From contig NZ_FNIF01000001.1 in the NCBI RefSeq assembly GCF_900103825.1, forward strand, positions 682,001-746,000: a DNA stretch of 64,000 nucleotides, read 5' to 3'. Shown piece by piece: positions 45,292 through 54,904 of the stretch (the stretch's first letter is position 1; every line of letters starts with the position of its first letter). This DNA comes from Paenibacillus sp. yr247 (GTDB lineage: Bacteria; Bacillota; Bacilli; Paenibacillales; NBRC-103111). The notes below the pieces were generated by a model. The model was not told the origin of the DNA and did not search any database. It was given only the letters and a program-made list of their open reading frames with translations. The translations under genes were made by a program, and so were the position numbers.

Positions 45292-46561
45292 CAGAGATTA
45301 TTTGTCCCAGGAAGAGATCGATGCTTTGTTGAGACAGTCATCGGACGATAGTTCAGCCTCTTCTTTTCATGGGCCTCCTCAAGTTGAAGATTATTTATCT
45401 TCGTTAGAGCAGGATGCACTTGGTGAAATTGGTAACATCACTTTCGGTAGTGCAGCCACAGCTCTTTCGACATTGCTTGGAAAGAAAGTAGAAATTACGA
45501 CGCCAAAGGTTTCTATTATCGGTAGAGATGAATTGGAAGAGGAGTTTCCAAAACCTCATGTAGCTGTTCATGTGAATTATGTTGACGGCTTTGATGGCAT
45601 TAATTTACTTGTCATTAAAACACGTGATGCCCAAGTCATTGCTGACTTAATGATGGGTGGAGACGGTACTGGCGGAGATGAAAATCTCAGTGAAATTCAC
45701 ATAAGCGCCGTGCAAGAAGCAATGAATCAGATGATGGGTTCTTCGGCAACGTCGATGTCTACCATCTTTAATCGATTTGTCAATATCTCTCCTCCAGGAA
45801 TCGACATATTAAATTTGTCGAAAGGAGAAGGAAAACTACCCGACGAGGACGTATTTATAAAGATATCGTTCCGACTGATCATTGGCGATCTTATTGATTC
45901 TAACATCATGCAATTATTACCTGTTCCTTTCGCCAAAGAAATGGTATCGATCCTCATGGGTGGTGATTCTGATTCTTCGATGGAGGCTGCACCTGCTGTA
46001 CAAGCACCTGCACCGTCATCAGTACCTAAGCAGGAAGTCCATACACCGCCACCTGCAGCTGCGCAGCCAATGTATGAGCAGCCGGTGTACCAACAGCAGC
46101 AGCCCGTTTATGAACAACCCATGTATCAGCAGCCTCCAATGGGACAGCCCATGTATCCACCACAGCAACCGATGTATACACCACAGCAACCCATGTATCA
46201 GCAGCCTCCGGCAGCTTATGGTGGAATGCCGAATCGCAATGTAAATGTTCAACCCGTTCAATTTGGACATTTACAATCAGATTCAATGGTACATACGGAT
46301 GAAACGAATCTTAATTTGCTACTGGATATACCTCTTAAGGTGACTGTAGAATTAGGCAGAACACAAAAGGTGATTAAAGACATCTTGGAACTGTCCCAGG
46401 GATCGATTATCGAGTTGGATAAGCTCGCAGGTGAGCCTGTAGACATTTTGGTAAATAATAAGCTAATTGCCAAAGGCGAAGTCGTTGTCATCGATGAAAA
46501 CTTTGGGGTTCGTGTTACAGACATTGTGAACCAATGGGAACGAATTCAAAAGTTACAATAA
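45281..46561 (+). CDS. fliY: Flagellar motor switch phosphatase FliY
   Basis: FliY is the Gram-positive switch protein that also dephosphorylates CheY-P. The 426-residue product has an N-terminal CheY-binding peptide (YLSQEEIDALLRQ), two CheC-type phosphatase motifs (E49/N52 and E146/N149), a linker with seven P(M/V)Y repeats in a Gln/Pro-rich context (about 261-314) and a C-terminal FliN domain. ATG 45281 follows AAGGAG at nine bases. An ATG at 45263 is upstream of that site. Confidence 0.94.
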   Translation: MTNNRDYLSQEEIDALLRQSSDDSSASSFHGPPQVEDYLSSLEQDALGEIGNITFGSAATALSTLLGKKVEITTPKVSIIGRDELEEEFPKPHVAVHVNYVDGFDGINLLVIKTRDAQVIADLMMGGDGTGGDENLSEIHISAVQEAMNQMMGSSATSMSTIFNRFVNISPPGIDILNLSKGEGKLPDEDVFIKISFRLIIGDLIDSNIMQLLPVPFAKEMVSILMGGDSDSSMEAAPAVQAPAPSSVPKQEVHTPPPAAAQPMYEQPVYQQQQPVYEQPMYQQPPMGQPMYPPQQPMYTPQQPMYQQPPAAYGGMPNRNVNVQPVQFGHLQSDSMVHTDETNLNLLLDIPLKVTVELGRTQKVIKDILELSQGSIIELDKLAGEPVDILVNNKLIAKGEVVVIDENFGVRVTDIVNQWERIQKLQ

Positions 46562-46585
46562 TTTAATTTTAGGGGGACTTTATTC

Positions 46586-46948
46586 ATGGCTAACCGTATT
46601 CTTATTGTTGATGATGCTGCATTTATGAGAATGATGATTCGTGATATTTTATCTAAAAATGGTTACGAGGTTTGTGGAGAAGCGAATGATGGAGCTCAAG
46701 CCATCGAAAAATACAAAGAATTGAAACCTGACCTCATTACAATGGATATTACGATGCCTGAAATGGATGGCATTCAAGCATTGAAAGAAATCAAGAAAAT
46801 TGAACCAAATGCTAAAGTTATTATGTGTTCAGCGATGGGGCAGCAAGCTATGGTTATCGATGCTATTCAAGCGGGCGCTAAGGACTTTATCGTGAAGCCA
46901 TTCCAAGCAGACCGTGTTATTGAAGCGATTAAAAAGACTCTAGGTTAA
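46586..46948 (+). CDS. cheY: Chemotaxis response regulator CheY
   Basis: CheY is phosphorylated by CheA and binds FliM and FliY to set motor direction. The 120-residue receiver has D9 and D10, phosphorylation site D54 (MDITMPEMDG), S82 and K104 (VKPF). It follows fliY after 24 bp, with AGGGGGAC upstream. Confidence 0.96.
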   Translation: MANRILIVDDAAFMRMMIRDILSKNGYEVCGEANDGAQAIEKYKELKPDLITMDITMPEMDGIQALKEIKKIEPNAKVIMCSAMGQQAMVIDAIQAGAKDFIVKPFQADRVIEAIKKTLG

Positions 46949-46996
46949 GCCGTCCATGCTCGGTTGAGTCTTACATAAACCGAAAGGGATGTCACT

Positions 46997-47626
46997 ATGA
47001 GAAGACTCCAATCGAAAAGACTTTTTACTGTTTTACTTTGTGTAGTCGCTATGATGTACTCTAAGTCCGTAAGTTTTGCCGAAACAGAGCCAGGACAAGG
47101 TATTCCAACATCTGAATTTCCGACTACCGATTCATTTGACTCTTTTGGAATGATTGTGAAGGTCATTTTCTTTCTTGTATTAATTATTCTCCTATTTTTT
47201 GTACTTATAAAGTATATCGCTAAGAAAAATAAGGGAACTATGTTCGGGAACTCGATTCGGTCTTTAGGTGGGGTTCCCCTTGGTCAAAACAAATCGATTC
47301 AAATTGTTGAAATTGGTCATTCGCTCTTCGTGGTTGGCGTCGGTGAAAACATCCAGTTGCTGGATAAAATCAATGACGCCGATGAAGTAGCATTCATTTC
47401 GGAATTACTTAGTTCTTCTCAGGATGACCGAGTGGGTTTCGGAACACTAAGTAATTGGATCAGTAAGCTGTCGGTTAGAAAGAAAGACATCGAGGAGGAA
47501 GTAGAAATTACTTCTTCATTTCAACAAGTGTTTCACGATAAGCTGCAAAAAGTGACAAACCGTAATAGAAATGCCCACGAATGGCTTTCTGATCAAAAAC
47601 AAACAGATCGGTTGAATGATGAATGA
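46997..47626 (+). CDS. fliO: Flagellar biosynthetic protein FliO (FliZ)
   Basis: FliO helps assemble the FliP export pore. The 209-residue product has a signal peptide (about 1-30), one membrane helix (about 51-72) and the cytoplasmic stretch SIRSLGGVPLGQNKSIQIVEIG of the family. The stop overlaps fliP (ATGA). In B. subtilis the gene is called fliZ. Confidence 0.9.
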   Translation: MRRLQSKRLFTVLLCVVAMMYSKSVSFAETEPGQGIPTSEFPTTDSFDSFGMIVKVIFFLVLIILLFFVLIKYIAKKNKGTMFGNSIRSLGGVPLGQNKSIQIVEIGHSLFVVGVGENIQLLDKINDADEVAFISELLSSSQDDRVGFGTLSNWISKLSVRKKDIEEEVEITSSFQQVFHDKLQKVTNRNRNAHEWLSDQKQTDRLNDE

Positions 47627-48396
47627 AAAGAAATAAATTAGTTCTTACGCTTTTGCTTGTGTTGATTTCAGTGTTCCTGATCTCTTTGACAGCATCAGCT
47701 GCGGAGACAGATCCCAACAATCCGATTCCAGGATTAAATGTGAACATTGGGACCGGAGGCACTGCCGGCGGATCATCCAACACAGTAACTTTATTGCTAT
47801 TATTAACTGTATTAAGTCTTGCACCATCTTTTCTCATTCTAATGACTAGTTTCACGCGTATTGTCATTGTACTTGGTTTCGTTCGTACATCACTTGGAAC
47901 TCAGCAGATGCCACCTAATCAGGTTCTAATCGGACTAGCTCTGTTTTTAACCTTTTTTATTATGTCTCCAACTTTGAGCGAGGTTAATCAGACAGCACTG
48001 CAGCCTTATTTGAAGGGTGAAATTAATCAGACCCAGGCTTTTCAGAAAGCATCCCTACCCATGAAGAAGTTTATGTTCAAGCATACGCGACAAAAGGATT
48101 TAAAGTTGTTCTTGGACTATACCAAAGCTAAAGCACCTACGGGCGTAGAAGATATTCCGATTACTACATTAGTTCCGGCATATGCGATTAGTGAACTGAA
48201 ATCAGCTTTTCAGATGGGGTTCATGATATTCATTCCATTCCTAGTCATTGATATGGTTGTTTCTAGTACCTTGATGGCAATGGGGATGATGATGTTACCG
48301 CCTGTTATGATCTCATTACCCTTTAAGATTCTACTTTTCATTCTAGTAGATGGTTGGTATCTTGTGGTGAGATCATTACTCCTAAGCTACGGTTAA
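47623..48396 (+). CDS. fliP: Flagellar export gate protein FliP
   Basis: FliP is the main pore subunit of the export gate. The 257-residue protein has a cleavable signal peptide, four membrane helices, and the signatures LTSFTRIVIVLGFVR and FMIFIPFLVIDMVV. Its last codons lie in an 11-bp tandem duplication that contains the stop. Confidence 0.96.
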   Translation: MKRNKLVLTLLLVLISVFLISLTASAAETDPNNPIPGLNVNIGTGGTAGGSSNTVTLLLLLTVLSLAPSFLILMTSFTRIVIVLGFVRTSLGTQQMPPNQVLIGLALFLTFFIMSPTLSEVNQTALQPYLKGEINQTQAFQKASLPMKKFMFKHTRQKDLKLFLDYTKAKAPTGVEDIPITTLVPAYAISELKSAFQMGFMIFIPFLVIDMVVSSTLMAMGMMMLPPVMISLPFKILLFILVDGWYLVVRSLLLSYG

Positions 48397-48405
48397 GCTA
48401 CGGTT
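48384..48405 (+). repeat. 11-bp tandem duplication across the fliP stop
   Basis: AAGCTACGGTT occurs twice without a gap (48384-48394 and 48395-48405). The fliP stop TAA spans the join. With a single copy the frame would read the same last residues and stop at TGA, so the protein would be unchanged. Confidence 0.9.
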
Positions 48406-48433
48406 GAGGATCAAGATATCGGAGGTTTCCTAA

Positions 48434-48703
48434 ATGGGCTCGGAATTTGTAATACGAATTGCTGGTGAAGCGGTCTATACCGTGCTTAAAGCAAGCGCAC
48501 CCATGCTTATTATTGGGCTTTTAGTTGGTCTTATCATAAGTATTTTTCAAGCAACAACACAAATTCAAGAACAAACCTTAGCTTTTGTTCCCAAAATTGT
48601 TGCAGTTCTGCTGTCCATCTTAATCTTTGGACCTTGGATTATGAATACTTTGGTTGACTTTACTTTTAACTTACTCAACAACCTTTACAAATTCGTTGGA
48701 TAG
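48434..48703 (+). CDS. fliQ: Flagellar export gate protein FliQ
   Basis: FliQ is a two-helix subunit of the export gate. The 89 residues contain LIIGLLVGLIISIFQATTQI and QEQTLAFVPKIVAV, and are full length. GGAGGTTTCC lies upstream of ATG 48434. Confidence 0.95.
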   Translation: MGSEFVIRIAGEAVYTVLKASAPMLIIGLLVGLIISIFQATTQIQEQTLAFVPKIVAVLLSILIFGPWIMNTLVDFTFNLLNNLYKFVG

Positions 48704-48715
48704 GTTGTGAGCGAT

Positions 48716-49513
48716 ATGACCATGTTTTTTCAAGTTATCCCTATTTTTTTGCTTATCTTTTGTCGAATTACATCGTTCTTTGTCGTGGTACCGATTTTAT
48801 CTTCAAGAAATGTTCCAATGATGTTCAAAATCGGTCTTTCTCTATTTATCTCATTTCTTATCTTCGCGAGCATGGGGCAGGGGAAACCCATTCCCATGGA
48901 TGGTGAATACGTCCTGTTGATCATTCGTGAAATGCTAGTTGGTGTTTTGCTTGGTTTTCTCGCCTATATCTTTTTTACGGTTATCCAGACAGCCGGTTCT
49001 TTCATGGACATGCAAATCGGTTTCAGTATGGCGAGTGTGATTGATCCTTTGACCGGGGTATCTACCCCAATGTTAGGAAACCTCAAGTATATGATCGCTG
49101 TGCTGCTCTTCTTATCTTTTGATGGTCATCATTATTTGATCAGAGCCATTATGGATAGTTACCGGTGGGTACCGCTAGACAATCAACTGTTTACACGCAT
49201 CTACAACGGTCAAATTTCGGATTTCTTGTTTCACTCACTGTCCAAAATGTTTTATCTCTCATTCCAACTCGCTGCTCCTATTATAGCAGCCCTTTTTTTG
49301 ACAGATTTAGGGTTAGGGCTCTTAACGAGGGTAGCTCCGCAATTCAATATTTTTGTTGTTGGCGCACCTTTAAAAATGATTCTGGGCTTTTTCTTGTTAG
49401 TTTTACTATTCCCGGAATTGATTTCACAATTTCAAAATTTATTTGCAACAATTTTTGATTACATGGAGAAGTTGCTCCAACTCATTAGCGGTACACAGCA
49501 ACCAGCTCCCTAA
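48716..49513 (+). CDS. fliR: Flagellar export gate protein FliR
   Basis: FliR completes the FliPQR pore. The product is about 265 residues with six predicted membrane helices, including FRITSFFVVVP-like RITSFFVVVPILSSRNVP, FMDMQIGFSMASVIDPLTG and LGLLTRVAPQFNIFVVGAPLK. ATG 48716 fits the family N-terminus. GTG 48707 would add three residues, but its ribosome binding site is too close. Confidence 0.93.
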   Translation: MTMFFQVIPIFLLIFCRITSFFVVVPILSSRNVPMMFKIGLSLFISFLIFASMGQGKPIPMDGEYVLLIIREMLVGVLLGFLAYIFFTVIQTAGSFMDMQIGFSMASVIDPLTGVSTPMLGNLKYMIAVLLFLSFDGHHYLIRAIMDSYRWVPLDNQLFTRIYNGQISDFLFHSLSKMFYLSFQLAAPIIAALFLTDLGLGLLTRVAPQFNIFVVGAPLKMILGFFLLVLLFPELISQFQNLFATIFDYMEKLLQLISGTQQPAP

Positions 49514-49527
49514 GTAGGAGGAAAGCC

Positions 49528-50622
49528 GTGTCCCACTCATTTCGCTTACAGCTCGATTTACAATGGTTTGCTGGTGAAAAGACGGAACCTGCTACGGCGA
49601 AGAAAAGGCAAGATGCTCGTAAAAAGGGTCAAGTTGCTAAAAGTATGGACTTACCTGCGGCGCTCATCTTACTCTTTTCATTCTTGTCGTTCCTCATGTT
49701 TGGCGGTTATATGAAAGAGAAGTTGGTAAACATCTTCCGCAACGTATATGAGAATCAGCTCACCATGGATATTACGGCTGGGAACGTTCAAGTCTTGTTC
49801 TTAAATTTAATTACTCAAGGTTTGATCATATTAGCTCCTATTTTCATCTTAGTTGTGTTAATAGCTTTCATTGGCAACTATGCACAAATTGGCTTTATGT
49901 TCATTGGCGACCCCTTGATGATGAAGTTTGAAAAGATTAATCCGATCGCTGGGTTTAAACGAATTTTTTCATTACGGACGGTTATGGATTTTCTGAAGTC
50001 AACAATGAAGATGTTAATTATCGGTTATGTTGTTTACACGACATTGATGGGGGAAAAGGCTAAACTGCTTGGTCTAGGCCATGCTCCGCTGGAGAGTACA
50101 TTTTCATTCATTGCTTCGGTTACGCTCTCACTAGGAATCAAAATCGGTGCCATTTTAATTGTGCTTGCCATTATTGACTACATTTATCAAAAGTATGAGT
50201 ACGAAAAAAGTCTTAAAATGTCCAAACAGGACATTAAAGACGAGTACAAGAAGAGTGAAGGAGACCCTCTTATCAAAGGGAAGATCCGCGCGAAGCAGCG
50301 TCAGATGGCGATGCAGCGCATGATGCAAGAAGTTCCAAAAGCAGACGTTATTATTACAAATCCAACCCACTTTGCTGTTGCTTTGAAATATGATTCAAAC
50401 AATATGCAGGCCCCGACGGTCATTGCTAAAGGTGCCGATTATGTTGCTTTGAAAATAAAAGAAGTGGCCAAGAAAAACGGTGTCATGACGATGGAAAACA
50501 AACCGCTTGCTCGAGCGATCTTTGCACAGGTGGAGATTGGTGAATCGATTCCCGCTGAGCTGTTCCAGGCTGTCGCAGAAGTATTGGCGTATGTATATAA
50601 AGTTAAGGGCAAGACGAATTAA
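49528..50622 (+). CDS. flhB: Flagellar export switch protein FlhB
   Basis: FlhB sets export specificity through autocleavage in its C-terminal domain. The 364-residue protein has four membrane helices (about 45-215) and the NPTH cleavage motif at 278-281 (ITNPTHFAVALKY). It starts at GTG 49528, with TAGGAGGAAA upstream. A second gene with only its C-terminal domain is at 19720. Confidence 0.96.
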   Translation: MSHSFRLQLDLQWFAGEKTEPATAKKRQDARKKGQVAKSMDLPAALILLFSFLSFLMFGGYMKEKLVNIFRNVYENQLTMDITAGNVQVLFLNLITQGLIILAPIFILVVLIAFIGNYAQIGFMFIGDPLMMKFEKINPIAGFKRIFSLRTVMDFLKSTMKMLIIGYVVYTTLMGEKAKLLGLGHAPLESTFSFIASVTLSLGIKIGAILIVLAIIDYIYQKYEYEKSLKMSKQDIKDEYKKSEGDPLIKGKIRAKQRQMAMQRMMQEVPKADVIITNPTHFAVALKYDSNNMQAPTVIAKGADYVALKIKEVAKKNGVMTMENKPLARAIFAQVEIGESIPAELFQAVAEVLAYVYKVKGKTN

Positions 50623-50643
50623 TGAGAAGGGAGGTACAATCTG

Positions 50644-52689
50644 ATGAAAATCAAGGATTTATTAGTTCTGGTTGGCATTATCGGTATTGTATTAATGATG
50701 ATTGTACCGGTTCCAATCCCTTTACTAGATTTTTTATTAATTATTAATATATCCATTGCTTTAATGATTATTTTGGTAGCGATGAATACAAAAGAAGCTC
50801 TTCAGTTTTCGATCTTTCCTTCTTTGCTGCTAATTACGACTTTGTTCCGGTTAGCGTTAAACGTTTCTACAACTCGGAACATTTTGTCGCATGGAGAAGC
50901 AGGAAACGTCGTTAGAACTTTTGGGTCTTTTGTGGCAGGTGGTACCTCTAAAGAGGCTATTATTGTAGGGTTCGTTGTCTTTCTCATCTTGGTCTTAGTA
51001 CAATTCATTGTAATTACCAAAGGTTCTGAGCGTGTTGCCGAGGTCGCAGCGAGATTTACACTCGATGCGATGCCGGGTAAACAAATGAGTATTGATGCTG
51101 ATTTAAATGCAGGATTAATTAACGAAGTGCAAGCTCGAGAACGCAGACAGAAGATTGAACGTGAAGCTGATTTCTATGGTGCCATGGATGGTGCGAGTAA
51201 ATTCGTAAAAGGGGATGCCATTGCAGGTATCGTCATTCTCATTATCAATTTAATTGGTGGCTTCATTATTGGGATGACGTTGAAGGGGGATTCCTTCAGT
51301 GAGGCATTAGCAAAATACTCAATATTAACAGTCGGTGATGGACTCGTCAGTCAAATCCCAGCTCTTTTAATTTCAACAGCTGCCGGCATTATCGTAACAC
51401 GCGCATCATCGGAAGGTAATTTAGGCCACGATATCACCAAACAGTTAACAGCACAGCCAAAGCTTCTATATATTGTTGCTGGTACCCTTGTGATGCTTGG
51501 CATTTTCACTCCAATTCATTGGTTCACTACTTTTCCGATTGCCGGATTGTTAGTTTTCGCAGCGTACAAAATGCAAAAGAATTTGGAGCGGGAAGCTATT
51601 AAAGAAGAACAACTGGTGGAGGAGCAGCAAATCGAAGAAGTACGCAGTCCAGAAAGTGTTATTTCGTTGTTACAAGTGGATCCTATTGAATTCGAGTTTG
51701 GTTATGGTTTAATACCTTTAGCCGATACCCAACAAGGCGGAGATTTACTCGATCGTATTATTTTGATTCGTCGACAATGTGCTCTTGAACTTGGGGTTGT
51801 CGTGCCTGTCATTCGTATCCGCGATAATATTCAACTACGTCCAAATGAGTATATCATCAAAATTAAAGGCAATACGGTTGCACGAGGAGAACTACTTCTT
51901 AATCACTATTTAGCCATGAGCCCTGGTATTGATGATGATTCGATTGCAGGCATTGAAACAACTGAACCTGCGTTTGGATTGCCTGCTATCTGGATTGATG
52001 AAGTGACCAAAGAAAGAGCAGAGCTATCTGGCTATACAGTCGTTGATCCTCCATCTGTCGTGGCAACACATTTAACTGAGATTATTAAGAAACATACCCA
52101 CGAACTTCTTGGTCGCCAAGAAACGAAAGCACTCATTGAAAATGTCCGCGAATCTTATCCGGCGCTTGTGGATGATCTTATACCTTCCGTGTTGTCGATT
52201 GGGGACATTCAGAAGGTATTGTCTAAGTTACTGCGCGAGAAAATTTCCGTACGTGACTTGGTAACGATTTTAGAAACTCTTGCCGATTATGGCTCTTATA
52301 CAAAGGATCCTGAAATCTTGACTGAGTATGTGAGACAATCATTGTCCAGACAAATTACTCAGCAGTTTACTTCCTTAGGTGATTCATTGAAAGTCATTAC
52401 GGTAGGTCCTTCTGTGGAGAAGAAAATTGCCGATTCTGTGCAGCAATCCGATCAAGGAAGTTACTTGGCACTTGACCCATCATCTTCACAAATTATTTAT
52501 CATCGCGTAAGTGAACAAGTTTCCAAATTGATTCAATCTGGACAACAACCTGTTATTTTAACATCACCTACGATTCGGATGTATTTAAGACAACTGCTTG
52601 AAAGAACTCTGCAAGATATACATGTATTATCTTATAGCGAATTAGAGCCTAGCGTAGAAATTCAGAGCATGGGGGTAGTCAATTTATGA
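50644..52689 (+). CDS. flhA: Flagellar export gate protein FlhA
   Basis: FlhA forms the nonameric export gate ring. The 681-residue product has eight membrane helices in its first half (about 5-320), the FHIPEP signature region SERVAEVAARFTLDAMPGKQ, and a large cytoplasmic domain that docks late substrates. GGGAGGTAC precedes the ATG. The stop overlaps flhF by 4 bp. Confidence 0.97.
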   Translation: MKIKDLLVLVGIIGIVLMMIVPVPIPLLDFLLIINISIALMIILVAMNTKEALQFSIFPSLLLITTLFRLALNVSTTRNILSHGEAGNVVRTFGSFVAGGTSKEAIIVGFVVFLILVLVQFIVITKGSERVAEVAARFTLDAMPGKQMSIDADLNAGLINEVQARERRQKIEREADFYGAMDGASKFVKGDAIAGIVILIINLIGGFIIGMTLKGDSFSEALAKYSILTVGDGLVSQIPALLISTAAGIIVTRASSEGNLGHDITKQLTAQPKLLYIVAGTLVMLGIFTPIHWFTTFPIAGLLVFAAYKMQKNLEREAIKEEQLVEEQQIEEVRSPESVISLLQVDPIEFEFGYGLIPLADTQQGGDLLDRIILIRRQCALELGVVVPVIRIRDNIQLRPNEYIIKIKGNTVARGELLLNHYLAMSPGIDDDSIAGIETTEPAFGLPAIWIDEVTKERAELSGYTVVDPPSVVATHLTEIIKKHTHELLGRQETKALIENVRESYPALVDDLIPSVLSIGDIQKVLSKLLREKISVRDLVTILETLADYGSYTKDPEILTEYVRQSLSRQITQQFTSLGDSLKVITVGPSVEKKIADSVQQSDQGSYLALDPSSSQIIYHRVSEQVSKLIQSGQQPVILTSPTIRMYLRQLLERTLQDIHVLSYSELEPSVEIQSMGVVNL

Positions 52690-53990
52690 GAGTGAAAAGA
52701 TATGTTGTCGATTCCATGCCTGACGCATTGCAAAAAATTCGTACGGATTTAGGCAAGGACGCGGTAATCCTGAATACCAAAGAAATTCGTACAGGCGGGT
52801 TTCTTGGCTTATTCGGTAGGAAAAAGATTGAAGTTATTGCTGCAATTGATACAGCTAACTCGAATTCAAGCTCAGCAGTCCAACGGTTGGCACCTCAGCC
52901 TCAACAACAGAGAGTACAGTCTGTGATAAGTCAGCCACCTGCAAGACCTCAAACACATTTGTCGGATTTTCCAGAAGTCCCGGATGTGTTTGCCGCAGTT
53001 TCAGCTGCGAAGGAACCAATTACCGTTACCGCAAGCGTAGAGGCACAACCGAGTTATAAACCACAACAGTCCTATACACCTGTATCCGTGAATGCACCAA
53101 ATAGATCCATTCAAAAAGATGAGCACCTCATGGAGGAGCTCAAACAAATGAAGGAAATGATGAGAAAGCTTACTCAAGCATCTGATGAGTCAAAGCTGCC
53201 TGAACCCTTACAGAAAATTGAACAACGATTATATGACCAAGAAGTTGATCCTAAGCTAGTTCGTCAAATTATTGAGGAAGTTATAACCGATTTTCAGCTG
53301 GCAGATGAACCTGTGACGGATGAGACAGCACTTCAAGTTGTGAGATCCAAGCTTGGACAGATATTTCAGTCTGATAAGAGTAAACAAATTTCACCGAGTA
53401 CTCGTGTCGTTCATTTCGTAGGACCAACTGGAGTTGGAAAAACGACAACTATTGCGAAGCTGGCTGCTGAGCAAGTGTTGAAATATCAACGAAAAGTTGG
53501 TTTTATTACCTCTGACACCTACCGGATCGCAGCAATTGAGCAATTAAAAACATATGCAACTATTTTAAATGTTCCGCTTGAAGTTGTGTTCTCCCCGCAA
53601 GATTTAGCAAAAGCGTTTCATAATTTGGCAGAATGTGACGTTATTTTCATGGATACGGCTGGTCGTAATTTCCGAAATGAAATGTATGTCTCGGAACTTA
53701 ACTCTTTGCTTAAGACTCAAGGTAATAGCGAGACCATTTTGGTTCTTAGCTTAACAACGAAATATCGAGACATGAGAGCCATAACGAACAATTTTAATAA
53801 GTTCAAGCTGGACAAAGTAATATTCACCAAAATGGATGAAACGGATTCCTACGGTGCGATTGTTAATGTTGTTTACGAGTTCTCTCTGCAGCTTTCGTAT
53901 GTTACGAATGGTCAAAGTGTACCAGATGATATTACGGAAATGAATGAGTGGCAAATCATCGATTTGTTATTGGAGGAACCTAGAGCATGA
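52686..53990 (+). CDS. flhF: SRP-like GTPase FlhF
   Basis: FlhF governs the place and number of flagella. The 434-residue protein has an N-terminal basic B domain (MRVKRYVVDSMPDALQKIR), a variable Gln/Pro-rich linker, the N domain, and the G domain with GPTGVGKTT (from residue 246), SDTYRIAAIEQL and DTAGR. Overlaps of 4 bp on both sides indicate coupling with flhA and flhG. Confidence 0.95.
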   Translation: MRVKRYVVDSMPDALQKIRTDLGKDAVILNTKEIRTGGFLGLFGRKKIEVIAAIDTANSNSSSAVQRLAPQPQQQRVQSVISQPPARPQTHLSDFPEVPDVFAAVSAAKEPITVTASVEAQPSYKPQQSYTPVSVNAPNRSIQKDEHLMEELKQMKEMMRKLTQASDESKLPEPLQKIEQRLYDQEVDPKLVRQIIEEVITDFQLADEPVTDETALQVVRSKLGQIFQSDKSKQISPSTRVVHFVGPTGVGKTTTIAKLAAEQVLKYQRKVGFITSDTYRIAAIEQLKTYATILNVPLEVVFSPQDLAKAFHNLAECDVIFMDTAGRNFRNEMYVSELNSLLKTQGNSETILVLSLTTKYRDMRAITNNFNKFKLDKVIFTKMDETDSYGAIVNVVYEFSLQLSYVTNGQSVPDDITEMNEWQIIDLLLEEPRA

Positions 53991-54856
53991 AGGATCAAGC
54001 AGAAGGGTTGCGGAACCTGGTACAGATTCAGAATGACAAAGGTACAAAAGCAACCAGGATTATTACCGTGACTAGCGGAAAGGGCGGCGTAGGAAAATCT
54101 AATTTTACACTGAACTTTGCTTTAACGCTTCAGTCCCAAGGTTATAAGGTTCTTGTCTTTGATGCTGATATTGGGCTTGCCAACATTGATGTTCTTATGG
54201 GTGTTTCCTCCAAATACAATTTGTATCACTTGTTGAAAAAGGAAAAAACGATCTGGGAAATTATCCAGAAAGGTTATAATAATTTGGATTTTATTGCGGG
54301 CGGATCGGGATTTAACGACTTACTTCGCTTAACAGATGAAGAACTTGATTACTTTGCCGAACAAGTCATGCAGCTCAATGGGTACGTTGATTTCATCATT
54401 TTTGACACAGGTGCGGGATTGTCCAAAGAAACCTTGAAATTCATACTTGCCGCTGAAGAGACGTTTGTTGTTACAACACCTGAACCTACTTCCATAACTG
54501 ACGCTTATGCCATAATCAAAATGGTTAACTCCATGGGACATGACGTTTCTTTTAAATTAGTTATTAATCGAGTAACGGATTTGAAGGAAGGTAAGCATAC
54601 AGCAGATAAAATCTCTTTAGTAGCTAAACAATTTCTAGATATCCAAATACCTACTCTCGGTTTTGTTGACGATGATGTTTCTGTTTCTAAAGCAGTAAAA
54701 AAGCAAATCCCTTTTACAGTTGCTTTTCCTAATTCGGCCGCTGCAAGAAGTCTTCAAATATTAGTAGACAATTATATCAAAGGTTATCGCGTCATCGATA
54801 TACCAACTTCCGGTGTTAAGGGATTTCTAAATAAAATGATGAGTCTTTTGAAATAG
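53987..54856 (+). CDS. flhG: MinD-like ATPase FlhG (YlxH)
   Basis: FlhG works with FlhF to set flagellar number and position. The 289-residue protein has the N-terminal DQAEGLR (3-9), the peptide that stimulates the FlhF GTPase, the deviant Walker A GKGGVGKS (31-38), and FDADIGLANIDVLMG. The C-terminus is amphipathic (VKGFLNKMMSLLK), as in membrane-targeting helices. Confidence 0.95.
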   Translation: MKDQAEGLRNLVQIQNDKGTKATRIITVTSGKGGVGKSNFTLNFALTLQSQGYKVLVFDADIGLANIDVLMGVSSKYNLYHLLKKEKTIWEIIQKGYNNLDFIAGGSGFNDLLRLTDEELDYFAEQVMQLNGYVDFIIFDTGAGLSKETLKFILAAEETFVVTTPEPTSITDAYAIIKMVNSMGHDVSFKLVINRVTDLKEGKHTADKISLVAKQFLDIQIPTLGFVDDDVSVSKAVKKQIPFTVAFPNSAAARSLQILVDNYIKGYRVIDIPTSGVKGFLNKMMSLLK

Positions 54857-54904
54857 GAATTTTGCAAATCATGTCGAATAAGCACATGAAGGGAGGGAAA
54901 CAGC

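Noticed and set aside
46019-46286. Minus-strand frames opposite the fliY linker
   Set aside because: They are reverse readings of the P(M/V)Y repeats, with no ribosome binding site and no plausible domain.
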